Positions 15,726 to 23,377 are shown, numbered from the stretch's first letter. The stretch is DNA of 48,389 nucleotides from Candidatus Peribacteraceae bacterium (GCA_028718905.1 JAQUKV010000011.1:1-48389); one strand, 5' to 3'. The notes: generated from the letters alone by a model not told the origin. Numbers and translations are program-made.

Positions 15726-15894
15726 GCCTCACCCACGGCACAAAGGAAGAAAGCCCGAAAAGGGTACGGGAGGAGGGGGATATGGTCAACTGTACCAAAG
15801 ACTTTTTGAGGGCTCTATTCGGGTTGTGGAAGCTTGAAAGGAAAAGAAGACGGATAGGTTCAACCGCTCAGGCCTCCCTCAGCTCTATCGCCTC

Positions 15895-16698
15895 TCAGGC
15901 CTCCGACTTCCATTTCCAAAAATATTTCACGGCACTGGCAATATGAATCCGTCCCGTACGCTTGAGGAGCAACGAGAAGAACCCCCCGCCGCTCAGACGC
16001 TGTTTGCGGTCCCGCGCCACGATTGATGATGCGAACACGACCCGTTTTCCCGCGCCGAGACAGCGGCGGCACAGATCCATGTCCTCGAAAAAGAGGAAGA
16101 AACGTTGATCGAATCCGCCCAGCTGATCGAAGAAATCTTTGCGGAAAAAGAGACACGCCCCCACCACCCAGTCCGTGTCGCGCAACGGAAGATCCGGTGC
16201 ATCCGTCTGCAGGTAGTGCCGCAGCCGGCCGGGAAAGAGATACTGCAGAAATGTGCGCTTGATCAGCACATCGAGCAGTGTGGGGAACGCCCGCGCGGAC
16301 TCGCGCACCCGCCCGTCGGGATACTCCAGTTTCGGCGCGAGAATGCCGATGGAAGGATCCTGCCGCAGTGTCTGCACCATGCGCTCCAGTCCTTCCGGTT
16401 CGAGCTCATTGTCCGGATTGATGATCAGCAGGTACTCGCCACGCGCAAATTGCGCCGCATAGTTATTGCCGGCTCCGTAGCCGCGATTGCGATTGGACTC
16501 GAGCAGACGCACCCGGGGATGGTGGCCGAATCGCACGCGCAATGTACCGATGGAATCATCCTCGGAATGGTTGTCGATGACGAGAATCTCGAGATCGCTT
16601 GCAATCGTCTGCTGCAGAAGCGCCTGCACGCACTTCACGGCATCCTGCGCCGACCAGGTGGTGACGATGATGGCCGAGACGAGCGGACGCTTTTCCAT
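15895..16698 (-). CDS. Family 2 glycosyltransferase (rhamnosyltransferase-like)
   Basis: The 267-residue enzyme begins with the GT2 fold: VSAIIVTTWSAQDAVKCVQAL, EILVIDNHSEDDS, and NRGYGAGNNYA. It has the metal-binding region LIINPDNELEPEGL and the acceptor-side motif WVVGACLFFRKDFFDQLGGFDQRFFLFFEDMDLC. This arrangement is typical of enzymes adding sugars to cell-surface polysaccharides. A basic, hydrophobic C-terminus may touch the membrane. The ATG at 16698 is supported by TACTAT ending 6 nt upstream; an upstream in-frame extension is just translated repeat. Confidence 0.87.
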   Translation of the reverse strand: MEKRPLVSAIIVTTWSAQDAVKCVQALLQQTIASDLEILVIDNHSEDDSIGTLRVRFGHHPRVRLLESNRNRGYGAGNNYAAQFARGEYLLIINPDNELEPEGLERMVQTLRQDPSIGILAPKLEYPDGRVRESARAFPTLLDVLIKRTFLQYLFPGRLRHYLQTDAPDLPLRDTDWVVGACLFFRKDFFDQLGGFDQRFFLFFEDMDLCRRCLGAGKRVVFASSIVARDRKQRLSGGGFFSLLLKRTGRIHIASAVKYFWKWKSEA

Positions 16699-16704
16699 AG
16701 AGCA

Positions 16705-16710
16705 ATAGTA
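16705..16710 (-). promoter_or_regulatory. -10 element of the glycosyltransferase gene
   Basis: TACTAT on the minus strand ends 6 nt before the ATG, predicting a leaderless transcript. Confidence 0.5.
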
Positions 16711-16734
16711 GAGGAAATGCGGCTGTCCTGCCTC

Positions 16735-16882
16735 ACCCCCTATCCCCCTCTCCATCCCTGCCACGATTCCTTCATGGAGAGGGGGCACACGTTTGTCGTT
16801 CTGAAATAGCCCGAAAAACAGAAAGAGTACGCCCCCTCTCCCGTGGCGGACGGGGTGGTGGGGAGAGGGGGTTGGGGGATGA
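16735..16882. repeat. Two more copies of the C-rich palindromic repeat between the GT2 gene and uvrC
   Basis: CTCACCCCCTATCCCCCTCT...GGAGAGGGGG (16735-16790) and CCCCCTCTCCCG...GGGGAGAGGGGGTTGGGGGATGAG-type sequence (about 16830-16882) each form a long imperfect palindrome. They face each other between divergent genes. Confidence 0.6.
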
Positions 16883-16924
16883 GGCAGAGATGAGATACAT
16901 CATAAAACATGGCATGATAGTCCC

Positions 16925-19390
16925 GTGCCCAAGAAGAAGAACCCCAAAGAAGCGGAGCTGAAGAAGCGCGTTGCCAAACTCCCGACGAAACCCGGCGTCT
17001 ACCGCTGGCTCGATGCCAAAGGCGTGGTGCTCTACGTGGGCAAGGCATTGAACCTGCGCAAGCGTGTGACGAGTTACCTCAATAAGGAGGCTCCATTGGG
17101 TCCTTGGAAGCAGTCGCTCATGGAAAAGGCGGCCGATGTCTCGGTGACAGTCACGAATTCGGAGCTGGAGGCGCTCATCCTCGAAACGAACCTCATCAAG
17201 CAGAAGAAGCCCAAGTACAACGTGCTGATGAAGGATGACAAGAACTACGTGTACGTGCGCATCAGTGTGCAGGATTCCTTCCCGCGCATCGAGCTTGTGC
17301 GCAAACCCGCGGAGGATCAGGCCAAGTATTTTGGTCCGTACGTGAGCGCCCTTGAAATCCGCGACACCCTCACGCTTTTGAGGCGCGTCTTTCCGTACCG
17401 CACATGCAAAATGAGCATTGAGGTCGCTTCTTCCCCCACCCCCTTCCCCTCCCCCGGAGGGGGAGGGGTCAAACCCGTGGGCAATGCCCTTCCCCCACTG
17501 GGGGAAGGGGTTGGGATGGGGGTTACCATAAAAAACCGCGACCGCCCCACCCCGTGCCTGGATTACCACATCAAACAGTGTTCGGGGCCCTGCATCGGCT
17601 GCGTGACGCCGGAGGAATACCGTCATGTCTCCGTCGAGGGAGTCATCAATTTTCTCAAAGGCAATACGGAAGCCGCGCTCGCACTGCTCTCACAACGCAT
17701 GCAGGACGTTGCCCGGGAAAGAAAATTCGAGCAGGCCGCCAAGCTGCGCGATGCACTGAGGACGATCGAGCGGCTCTCCGAAAAGCAGATCATCTCGGAT
17801 ACGTCGGGCGAGGATGCCGACATTTTCGGCGTCGCCGTGGAATCGGGCCGCGTGCACGTGACCCTGCTCAAGGAACGCAACGGCAAAGTGATCGATGAGT
17901 CGTCGTTCACGCTGCTCGGACACGCCGAAAATGCAGCCGAGGCGCTGGCGCAATTCCTGCCGCAATACTACGTGGACGCCCCTGACGTCCCGCCGCTTCT
18001 GCTCCTGCCGGAGGAAACCCCGGAACAGCACCTGTTGCAGGCATGGCTCTCGGAACGCCGTGCCCTTCTGCTGTACTCAGGGCACCCTGAGCGACCAGCC
18101 GGTGAGAGGAGTCGAATGGGTGGATCGAAAGTCGTGATCCGCGTGCCCGAACGCGGCAAGGGAGGCAAGCTGCTCGCGCTCGCCGAAGAGAACGCGCGCG
18201 AAAAAGTGCAGCACTTCGAAACGAGTTGGGAAGCCGCCGCGCGCAATGTTTCGGACGCGCTGAAAGCATTGAAGGAGGTTCTCGCCCTGCCCGCCATCCC
18301 GAAGCGCATCGAAGGGTACGATATCTCGCACTTAAGCGGCACCGAGACCGTGGGGAGCATGTCCGTTTTCGTTGACGGCAAGCCAAAAAACGACCAGTAC
18401 CGATCGTTCACCATTCGAACGATGCGCGAAGGTGACGTGGATGACTACAGAGCACTCAGCGAGGTGCTCAAGCGGCGCCTCCTGCACCTCAAAATGGATA
18501 CGAGAGAGGAGGAAAAACAGTGGAAGAAGAAAGGAATCACCTTCGGGCGGGCGAGGAAGAACGAAATGAAGATGATACAAACCATCATCAGGAAAGAGAA
18601 ACTGCCACCCGATGATCTCCGGACAAAAGATTTCATCGTCGCGCGTGACGGAAAGACCATTGTCGGATTTGCACGTATCTACTCTTATAAGGACGGAACG
18701 AAAATGTTGAAATCACTCTGGGTGCAGAACCGTCTGCGTGGCGCCAGACTCGGCCAGTTTCTCTGCCGCAGGCTCCTTGGCAGAGAGAAGAAAGGGAGAA
18801 TCTACCTCCTCACATCCTCCACATTGGAAGAGTACTACGGCGAAATGGGATTCCGGTATATCCGCGAAGGACCGAAGCTGATCGAACACATGTCTGCAAA
18901 ACTCCCCGCAAAGGGCCGGCATATCCGGATGATGTACGACGTCAAAGATCACCGCAGCGACCTCTCGCTCTCGGCCAGACCCGACCTGCTGCTGATCGAC
19001 GGCGGCAAGGGGCAACTCGGCGCCGCAGGGAATATCCTGCGGGAGTTGAATCAGGAAATTCCGGTGATCTCGCTCGCAAAGAGGGAAGAGGATGTTTTCG
19101 CTTCTGGAAGCCAAAAACCAATTGAGTTTGCCAAGGACTCCCCCGCCCGCTTCCTCCTGATGAGACTCCGCGACGAAGCCCACCGCTTCGCCAACGCGCA
19201 CCGCGAAACGCGGGCGAAAAAACGCGCGGTCTTCTCGGTCTTGGACAGTGTTCCGGGCATCGGACCGCAGACACGCGTGAAGCTGCTGAAAAAATTCGGC
19301 TCGCTCGATGTTATCCGGAAAACGGATGATGCAGAGCTCCTCAAAATCCTCTCGCAGTCGCAACTCAAAACATTCCGCGAGCAACTGTAA
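16925..19390 (+). CDS. uvrC: UvrC excinuclease subunit with three insertions, one a GNAT-like domain
   Basis: The 821-residue protein (about 600 is usual) makes the dual incision in nucleotide excision repair. Visible parts are the GIY-YIG domain (PGVY at 23-26, LYVGKA at 36-41), the four Fe-S cysteines C161, C211, C219 and C223, a UVR helix pair (RKFEQAAKLRDAL), the RNase H-like nuclease (IEGYDISHLSG, DLLLIDGGKGQLGAAG near 692, DEAHRFAN), and C-terminal HhH (VPGIGPQTRVKLLKKFGS). Insert 1 separates C161 from C211 by 50 residues instead of about 12 and is translated palindromic repeat. Insert 2 (about 387-399) is a CCCTGAG-type repeat. Insert 3 (about 525-675) resembles a GNAT acetyltransferase. 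The GTG start at 16925 fits family N-termini. Confidence 0.92.
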   Translation: MPKKKNPKEAELKKRVAKLPTKPGVYRWLDAKGVVLYVGKALNLRKRVTSYLNKEAPLGPWKQSLMEKAADVSVTVTNSELEALILETNLIKQKKPKYNVLMKDDKNYVYVRISVQDSFPRIELVRKPAEDQAKYFGPYVSALEIRDTLTLLRRVFPYRTCKMSIEVASSPTPFPSPGGGGVKPVGNALPPLGEGVGMGVTIKNRDRPTPCLDYHIKQCSGPCIGCVTPEEYRHVSVEGVINFLKGNTEAALALLSQRMQDVARERKFEQAAKLRDALRTIERLSEKQIISDTSGEDADIFGVAVESGRVHVTLLKERNGKVIDESSFTLLGHAENAAEALAQFLPQYYVDAPDVPPLLLLPEETPEQHLLQAWLSERRALLLYSGHPERPAGERSRMGGSKVVIRVPERGKGGKLLALAEENAREKVQHFETSWEAAARNVSDALKALKEVLALPAIPKRIEGYDISHLSGTETVGSMSVFVDGKPKNDQYRSFTIRTMREGDVDDYRALSEVLKRRLLHLKMDTREEEKQWKKKGITFGRARKNEMKMIQTIIRKEKLPPDDLRTKDFIVARDGKTIVGFARIYSYKDGTKMLKSLWVQNRLRGARLGQFLCRRLLGREKKGRIYLLTSSTLEEYYGEMGFRYIREGPKLIEHMSAKLPAKGRHIRMMYDVKDHRSDLSLSARPDLLLIDGGKGQLGAAGNILRELNQEIPVISLAKREEDVFASGSQKPIEFAKDSPARFLLMRLRDEAHRFANAHRETRAKKRAVFSVLDSVPGIGPQTRVKLLKKFGSLDVIRKTDDAELLKILSQSQLKTFREQL
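17430..17525. repeat. In-frame palindromic repeat within uvrC
   Basis: Two C-rich/G-rich hairpin units (CCCCTCCCCC/GGGGGAGGGG and CCTTCCCCCA/TGGGGGAAGG) encode Pro/Gly-rich sequence between the first and second Fe-S cysteine codons. The family is the same as the gap repeats at 15661 and 16735-16882. Confidence 0.75.
18085..18120. repeat. CCCTGAG...GTCGAATGGG repeat within uvrC
   Basis: A degenerate copy of the CCCTGAG/GTCGAAGGG repeat lies in frame at residues about 387-399, in the linker before the nuclease domain. Confidence 0.5.
18497..18950 (+). other. GNAT-like domain inserted in the UvrC nuclease domain
   Basis: Residues about 525-675 interrupt the RNase H-like fold between the R-R-L-L helix and the DLLLIDGGKG strand. 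They contain the GNAT-style order: a first helix, DFIVARDGKTIVGFARIY, LWVQNRLRGARLGQFLCRRLL (like V-x-x-x-x-R-G-x-G-x-G), and YYGEMGFRYI near the end. The acetyl-CoA loop is degenerate (RGARLG), so activity is uncertain. Confidence 0.65.
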
Positions 19391-19397
19391 ATAAATA

Positions 19398-19422
19398 CCC
19401 TACGCCCTCACCCTACCCCCTA
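19398..19422. repeat. CCCTACG/CCCTACC heptamer array
   Basis: Short degenerate array between uvrC and the convergent membrane gene, overlapping the latter's last codons. Confidence 0.45.
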
Positions 19423-19973
19423 TCATCCGGCTGATGATCGTACCGCTGATACTTCGTCACTACTTCCGAAATCTTGGCCGCCACCTCCTGCGCGCGCGGC
19501 ACGTATTTCTTGATGATGCGATCGCCGCCAAGCCCCTCCTTGAGGTGCACGCTGACGATCCCGAACGGAAAGATGTTCCAGTACTGCGTCTGCACGCTGA
19601 CACCGCCCACGTTCTCGAGATTGAGCGGCTTGATCTCCTGACGGAAGATTGATGTCTGGTCCACGAAGATGATCTTGTCCGTCGTGACGAGGATGAAATC
19701 GTACGCCCAGTCGATGTACGCCTTGAGCAGGTTGAAGAACACAAATACAAACCAGAGCAGGAACAGAATGCCCACCGTCCAGCCGAGGGGCGCACCCCAC
19801 ACCGCCGCTCCGATCCCGATCGCAACGAGAATAATGGTAATGGTCATCTCGCGCAGACTGGCGAAGAAGAAGGAGAGGCCGTGGTAGTACGTCATCAGAA
19901 CTTCCTGCTCGCCTTCGGAGAGAAAATTTCTCTTGAGCTTTTCGGTATCGGTCTCGAGGGCGAAGATGTGCAT
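19413..19973 (-). CDS. PH-domain (bPH2/YdbS-like) membrane protein
   Basis: The 186-residue product has a soluble start (E-x-E-V-L-M-T-Y-Y-H), two adjacent membrane helices (about 43-85), and a bacterial PH-like beta domain containing ILVTTDKIIFVDQTSIFRQEIKPLNLENVGGVSVQ. It ends with a helix and a charged tail. Proteins of this type are common and poorly characterised. The ATG at 19973 is 7 nt after TATCCT, a weak -10 candidate in the usual near-leaderless position. Confidence 0.7.
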   Translation of the reverse strand: MHIFALETDTEKLKRNFLSEGEQEVLMTYYHGLSFFFASLREMTITIILVAIGIGAAVWGAPLGWTVGILFLLWFVFVFFNLLKAYIDWAYDFILVTTDKIIFVDQTSIFRQEIKPLNLENVGGVSVQTQYWNIFPFGIVSVHLKEGLGGDRIIKKYVPRAQEVAAKISEVVTKYQRYDHQPDDRG

Positions 19974-20136
19974 GGCAAATAGGATACCCGAACCCCGAAG
20001 TATTGAGGAGCGGAAGAAAACCCGCTGAGAGCGCGGATATTGGCAATCCATCGTAGAGGCAATTCGAAATTTCTATGTCTCTTGTGGTGATGACCTACCG
20101 ACCATCCCAGATCTCACGGTTGTTGCCAACGGAAAT

Positions 20137-20181
20137 AACGATAAATATATATTGACAAACGATAATCACTAAATTTAAGAT
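20137..20181 (+). promoter_or_regulatory. Promoter and likely operator of the DUF2975-XRE pair
   Basis: A consensus -35 TTGACA (20152-20157) is followed after 18 nt by TAAGAT (20176-20181), which ends 6 nt before the ATG. AACGATAA occurs twice, at 20137-20144 and 20158-20165, with 21-nt spacing (two helical turns) around the -35. This looks like an operator for the XRE protein encoded downstream. Confidence 0.6.
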
Positions 20182-20187
20182 GGAATC

Positions 20188-20697
20188 ATGACCTACCATA
20201 AAGAGCCATTTACGAAACGAAGCTCAACGATATTTCTCCAGATAGTAATCATTCTCATCGGCATTGGCGTTCTCGCTGTCATGCTCTGGGAACCTCATCT
20301 CGAGAGCAGGAACGTGCACGCCACACTCTTTGAGATCTATTTCAAAGATCCATTCCTGGCGTATGTATATCTGGGATCTATTCCGTTTTTTGTGGGACTC
20401 TATCAGGCATTCAAGGTGGTGGGATATGCCGGACAAAATAAGGTGTTCTCGCAAGCGGCGGTGAACGCTTTGCGGACTATAAAATACTGCGCGCTGCTCA
20501 CGGCGGGTGCAATCGTCGCGGCAGATGCCTTCCTCATGATAGCCGCACGCAGCAATGGCGAAGACGCCGCAGGTGCCGTTGCACTGGGCATCGTCGCTAC
20601 ATTCGCATCTGCCGTTATTGGCACTGCAGCGGCCATGTTTGAACGGGTTTTGCAAAATGCCGTGGATATAAAATCCGAGAACGACTTAACGATATAA
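20188..20697 (+). CDS. DUF2975 membrane protein
   Basis: The 169-residue protein has four predicted membrane helices (about 15-33, 58-76, 95-118, 127-150). Its pattern of F-x-Q-I-V-I-I-L-I-G-I-G-V, KDPFLAYVYLGSIPFFVGLYQAFKV and VFSQAAVNALRTIKYCA is typical of DUF2975. Its molecular role is unknown. It is nearly always next to a YozG-type XRE regulator, as here, where the regulator starts 4 nt after the stop. Confidence 0.8.
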   Translation: MTYHKEPFTKRSSTIFLQIVIILIGIGVLAVMLWEPHLESRNVHATLFEIYFKDPFLAYVYLGSIPFFVGLYQAFKVVGYAGQNKVFSQAAVNALRTIKYCALLTAGAIVAADAFLMIAARSNGEDAAGAVALGIVATFASAVIGTAAAMFERVLQNAVDIKSENDLTI

Positions 20698-20701
20698 GGC
20701 T

Positions 20702-20917
20702 ATGGCAATTATTATCAACATTGATGTGATGCTGGCAAAAAGGAAGATGAGCGTAACCAAGCTTGCCGAAAAAGTCGGCATCACAATGGCGAATATTTCC
20801 GTGCTGAAAAACGGCAAGGCAAAAGCGGTCCGGTTTTCAACATTGGAGGCGATTTGCGAGGCGTTGAATTGCCAGCCCGGAGATATTTTGGAATATAGAG
20901 CTGATACGAAAAAATAG
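20702..20917 (+). CDS. XRE (Cro/CI-type, YozG-like) transcriptional regulator
   Basis: A 71-residue single helix-turn-helix protein: LAEKVGITMANISVLKNGKAKAVRF is the HTH, followed by FSTLEAICEALNCQPGDILEY, the standard end of the family. It is encoded 4 nt after the DUF2975 gene and probably represses the shared promoter through the repeated AACGATAA sites. The pairing is known; the signal it senses is not. Confidence 0.88.
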   Translation: MAIIINIDVMLAKRKMSVTKLAEKVGITMANISVLKNGKAKAVRFSTLEAICEALNCQPGDILEYRADTKK

Positions 20918-20934
20918 GCGAGCTCGAAAAAAAG

Positions 20935-21089
20935 AACGTCTGGCTCTGTGGAGACAAAATTCCTCTCACATCGCGGGAGATTTCTGTTTGGCAGCCCGAA
21001 ACGTGCGGACCGAAAACTCGGTCATCGGAGAAATGATTGAATGGTACGAACTACTGAGAAACCTCCCTGGAATGAGTATTAGCTCGTAA
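20935..21089 (+). pseudogene. Possible remnant of a serine recombinase C-terminus
   Basis: After the XRE stop, one frame reads ...LAARNVRTENSVIG, EMIEWYELLRNLPG and stops at TAA 21087-21089. It has no start of its own. The MI-x-WY-x-x-L element also appears in a shifted frame just past the 42123-43496 recombinase (43493 onward), which is why I suspect a recombinase tail. The match is short, so this is a weak call. Confidence 0.3.
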
Positions 21090-21947
21090 TCAGCTGGGTT
21101 TCACGGCAAAGATCTTCGCGCTCGCCGCGTAATCGTTCACATCGTAGCGGCGGAGCAGCTCGGCCAACCGGCTATGCAGCGCCTCCTCATTCTTCTTTTT
21201 TGGAGAGCAACCTCCTTCTTCGTTGGAAGTGGGAGAGCAGCAGGCACACTGATTCTCAACCTTCGCATATGCATTGAGATCAGCTCCGCTGTCGATAACT
21301 TGGACGTGTGCCAAACCTGCGTCGATTAATCCCTTTCGATACTCTTCAATTGGTAGAGCACCCGCGATACAACCGACGTAGGCCATCAGGTCTGAACCAA
21401 GTTCCTCGGGAAGTGGCTTCTTCAAGACGATATCGCTCACGGCGAGACGTCCTCCAGGTTTTAATACGCGCGTGATTTCACGGAAGACAGCAGACTTATC
21501 CGGAGCAAGGTTGATCACGCAGTTGCTGATGATGCAGTCCACGGAAGCATCTGGCAGCGGAAGATGATCGATCGACGCAAGGTGGAACTCCGTGTTATCG
21601 AGCTTCGCCTTCTTCGCGTTCTTCCGCGCAAGCTCGATCATTTCCGTCGTCATGTCGATCCCGATTGCTTTCCCCGTCGGCTCCACCTTTCGAGCCGCCA
21701 GAAGCACATCAATGCCCCCACCGGAACCGAGATCGACGACAACCTCTCCGCATCGGAGGTTCGCGAGCGCAATGGGATTGCCACAGGAAAGCCCCATATT
21801 CGCTTCGGCAGGAATGGATGCGAGCTCTTCAGGTGAATATCCAAAGGCCTCCGCAACCGCTCGAACGCCCGCTTGTTCGTTGGAAAGGCCACTCGTGGCA
21901 ATGGAGCCGTATTTTGAACGCACAGCGTCTGTTATGCGCTTGGACAT
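21090..21947 (-). CDS. arsM: Arsenite methyltransferase (ArsM)
   Basis: The 285-residue SAM-dependent enzyme methylates As(III). SAM motif I is [16 protein letters not shown] (about 70-85), with [28 protein letters not shown] and [15 protein letters not shown] downstream. Conserved cysteines include one in MGLSCGNP, C in IISNC, and C in YVGCIAGAL. The late CACC pair is also seen in family members. The ATG at 21947 ([14 protein letters not shown]) overlaps the end of arsR by 16 nt, so the two form one transcription unit. Confidence 0.88.
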   Translation of the reverse strand: MSKRITDAVRSKYGSIATSGLSNEQAGVRAVAEAFGYSPEELASIPAEANMGLSCGNPIALANLRCGEVVVDLGSGGGIDVLLAARKVEPTGKAIGIDMTTEMIELARKNAKKAKLDNTEFHLASIDHLPLPDASVDCIISNCVINLAPDKSAVFREITRVLKPGGRLAVSDIVLKKPLPEELGSDLMAYVGCIAGALPIEEYRKGLIDAGLAHVQVIDSGADLNAYAKVENQCACCSPTSNEEGGCSPKKKNEEALHSRLAELLRRYDVNDYAASAKIFAVKPS

Positions 21948-22249
21948 ACAGAAACGGGGGAAGAAGTGGGAGAAGGAAGATCGGCAATGAGTTCTTTGAG
22001 GCGCGCCAGAGCGGCAGGCTCGATGCAGTAACACACGCGGGGACCGTCCACATCGCCGCGAATCAGTCCCGCTTCTTTGAGCATCTTCAGATGCTGAGAC
22101 ACCGTGGACTGCGCGAGTGGCAATTCGTCGACAATGTCCCCGCACATGCAGGAAGAACTCTTCGCGAGGAACTGGATAATACGGACGCGGGCAGGATGAC
22201 CAAGCGCCTTCGTCAACCGAGCCAATTCGCTGTCTGTACTTTTCACCAT
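21932..22249 (-). CDS. arsR: ArsR/SmtB-family metalloid-responsive repressor
   Basis: The 105-residue winged-helix protein has [52 protein letters not shown] as its HTH region. The CxC in SSCMCGD and a second cysteine pair (VCYC) are candidates for arsenite binding. The wing is [15 protein letters not shown]. It likely represses its own promoter through a perfect inverted repeat lying between -35 and -10, and is induced by arsenite. Only a methyltransferase follows; no arsB or acr3 pump or arsC is present in the window. Confidence 0.9.
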   Translation of the reverse strand: MVKSTDSELARLTKALGHPARVRIIQFLAKSSSCMCGDIVDELPLAQSTVSQHLKMLKEAGLIRGDVDGPRVCYCIEPAALARLKELIADLPSPTSSPVSVCPSA

Positions 22250-22256
22250 CGAAAAT

Positions 22257-22284
22257 ATCCTATCGTATTTTTACGATAAGACAA
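22257..22284 (-). promoter_or_regulatory. arsR promoter with embedded palindromic operator
   Basis: On the minus strand -35 TTGTCT (22284-22279), a 16-nt spacer, and -10 TAGGAT (22262-22257) precede the ATG by 7 nt. The spacer contains ATCGTATTTTTACGAT, a 6-bp-arm inverted repeat (22262-22277), well placed for ArsR to block RNA polymerase. Confidence 0.7.
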
Positions 22285-22364
22285 TAACCCATGGATTCGA
22301 ATTGCAAACGCACGAAATCGCAATCTGCTTCAGAAAACCTCATACTATCGCTCCTGTCCAAATT

Positions 22365-22649
22365 GGCAGCCCCACGGCCCGTCTTCGCTGCGCTCCGCCG
22401 TGGCTTCCCACCCCCTGCCATCCTGCAACTTCTGGTACATTTTTCTCTGAGTTAAATCACGGCGTAGTGTGGCGAACGGAGTGAGTCACACGAAGCCGGA
22501 TGGCAGAACGACGGGGTCACGAACCCAACACTTCGGAGCCCAAGGGACACCAAGGGCATTTTTGAGGGGGTACCCTTTTACTAGGGTGCAGCAAGCGGGT
22601 CAGTCGGTCAAATGAGACATTTGAGACAGTTCAATAGGGGGTGTCTCAT
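22365..22649. repeat. 285-bp hairpin-rich direct repeat, copy A
   Basis: Starts GGCAGCCCCACGG and ends TGTCTCAT. It is homologous along its full length to 32390-32673 (same strand). Internal hairpins: CCACGG.../...CCGTGG, CTGCCATCC paired with GGATGGCAG, GTGTG.../...CACAC, ACCCT.../...AGGGT, and terminal TGAGACA (22613-22619)/TGTCTCA (22642-22648). It fills most of the 22250-22692 gap; 22285-22364 shows nothing recognisable. It could be a structured RNA or a non-autonomous mobile element. Confidence 0.75.
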
Positions 22650-22692
22650 CATTGGACATTGCTGATGAAATGCACTTCAGGAGCCACCTTCA

Positions 22693-22998
22693 CTACCGAT
22701 GCTTGCGGCTCAGGCGCAGGAACCCGTGGAACAGGAACCCCGCAGCGAAGAGAAGCACTCCGATAAGCAGGAACCCTTCGATGTGGGAAGGACAAATGGG
22801 CTCCGCCGCAGCCGCGTGAAGAAGGGACGGTTCCGTGCTCATCACGAATTGCGGAACCATGCTCATCGCATCGTCGTAACTGCATGCGTTCAGCATGGCG
22901 AGAACTGCTCCGCCGCCGAGCGTGGAAATAGCACCGACGGCTGCCACGAGGACGGCGGTCGCTGTGATCTTGAGGAGAGAGAATTGTGTGTTTGCCAT
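22693..22998 (-). CDS. Small two-helix membrane protein
   Basis: A 101-residue hypothetical protein with two predicted membrane segments (about 10-35 and 74-93). A short outward loop carries two cysteines (C39 and C69), and the tail is basic (RLSRKHR). I recognise no family. Cysteines on the loop and the nearby thioredoxin genes hint at a redox or metal link, but this is inference. It has its own promoter with a near-leaderless start and an operator-like palindrome. Confidence 0.55.
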   Translation of the reverse strand: MANTQFSLLKITATAVLVAAVGAISTLGGGAVLAMLNACSYDDAMSMVPQFVMSTEPSLLHAAAAEPICPSHIEGFLLIGVLLFAAGFLFHGFLRLSRKHR

Positions 22999-23004
22999 AC
23001 AGAT

Positions 23005-23033
23005 ATTATATCAAATAATGAATAATTATGCAA
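23005..23033 (-). promoter_or_regulatory. Promoter of the small membrane protein with TGAATA-type operator
   Basis: On the minus strand TTGCAT (-35, 23033-23028) and TGATATAAT (extended -10, hexamer 23010-23005) are 17 nt apart, and the hexamer ends 6 nt before the ATG. TGAATAATTATGCA (23019-23032) is a one-mismatch version of TGAATA-NN-TATTCA found twice more in this block. Confidence 0.65.
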
Positions 23034-23077
23034 TACTGCGAATTTTGCCTCATATTCATTTCCTTGTGACTATTCCG

Positions 23078-23368
23078 CTATTTTCTCACCACACCCCCCT
23101 CGATCCTAATCGCCTTTCCATTGAGGAGCGCATCGGCAGTCTTCTTGTTTGCCGAGACAAGGATGCGTTGGAATGTGCTTTGCGACACGCCCATCTTCTT
23201 CGCCGCTTTCGTCTGATCCATTTCTTCCAGATTCTTCAGGCGCAGTGCCTCCACTTCATCCAATGTGAGGACGACCTGTTCCAATTCGCGCAGCGGGATT
23301 CCGCGCGGCTTGTAGTAAAACGCTTCCGGTTCCGCGCCGATACACCGTGGCTTGAGGGGACGAATCAT
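23078..23368 (-). CDS. DUF134 (UPF0251) helix-turn-helix protein
   Basis: The 96-residue protein has the DUF134 signature: MIRPLKPRCIG at the start, YYKPRGIPLRELEQVVLTLDEVEALRLKN, then MDQTKAAKKMGVSQSTFQRILVSANKKTADALLNGKAIRIEGG, a sigma-70-region-4-like HTH. The family is a putative DNA-binding regulator often found beside iron-sulfur or redox genes. Here it is the last gene of a four-gene minus-strand unit (DUF5320, thioredoxin, thioredoxin-CcdA fusion, DUF134), 9 nt after the previous stop. It is a reasonable candidate to bind the TGAATA-NN-TATTCA sites. Confidence 0.85.
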   Translation of the reverse strand: MIRPLKPRCIGAEPEAFYYKPRGIPLRELEQVVLTLDEVEALRLKNLEEMDQTKAAKKMGVSQSTFQRILVSANKKTADALLNGKAIRIEGGVVRK

Positions 23369-23377
23369 ACGAACAGT

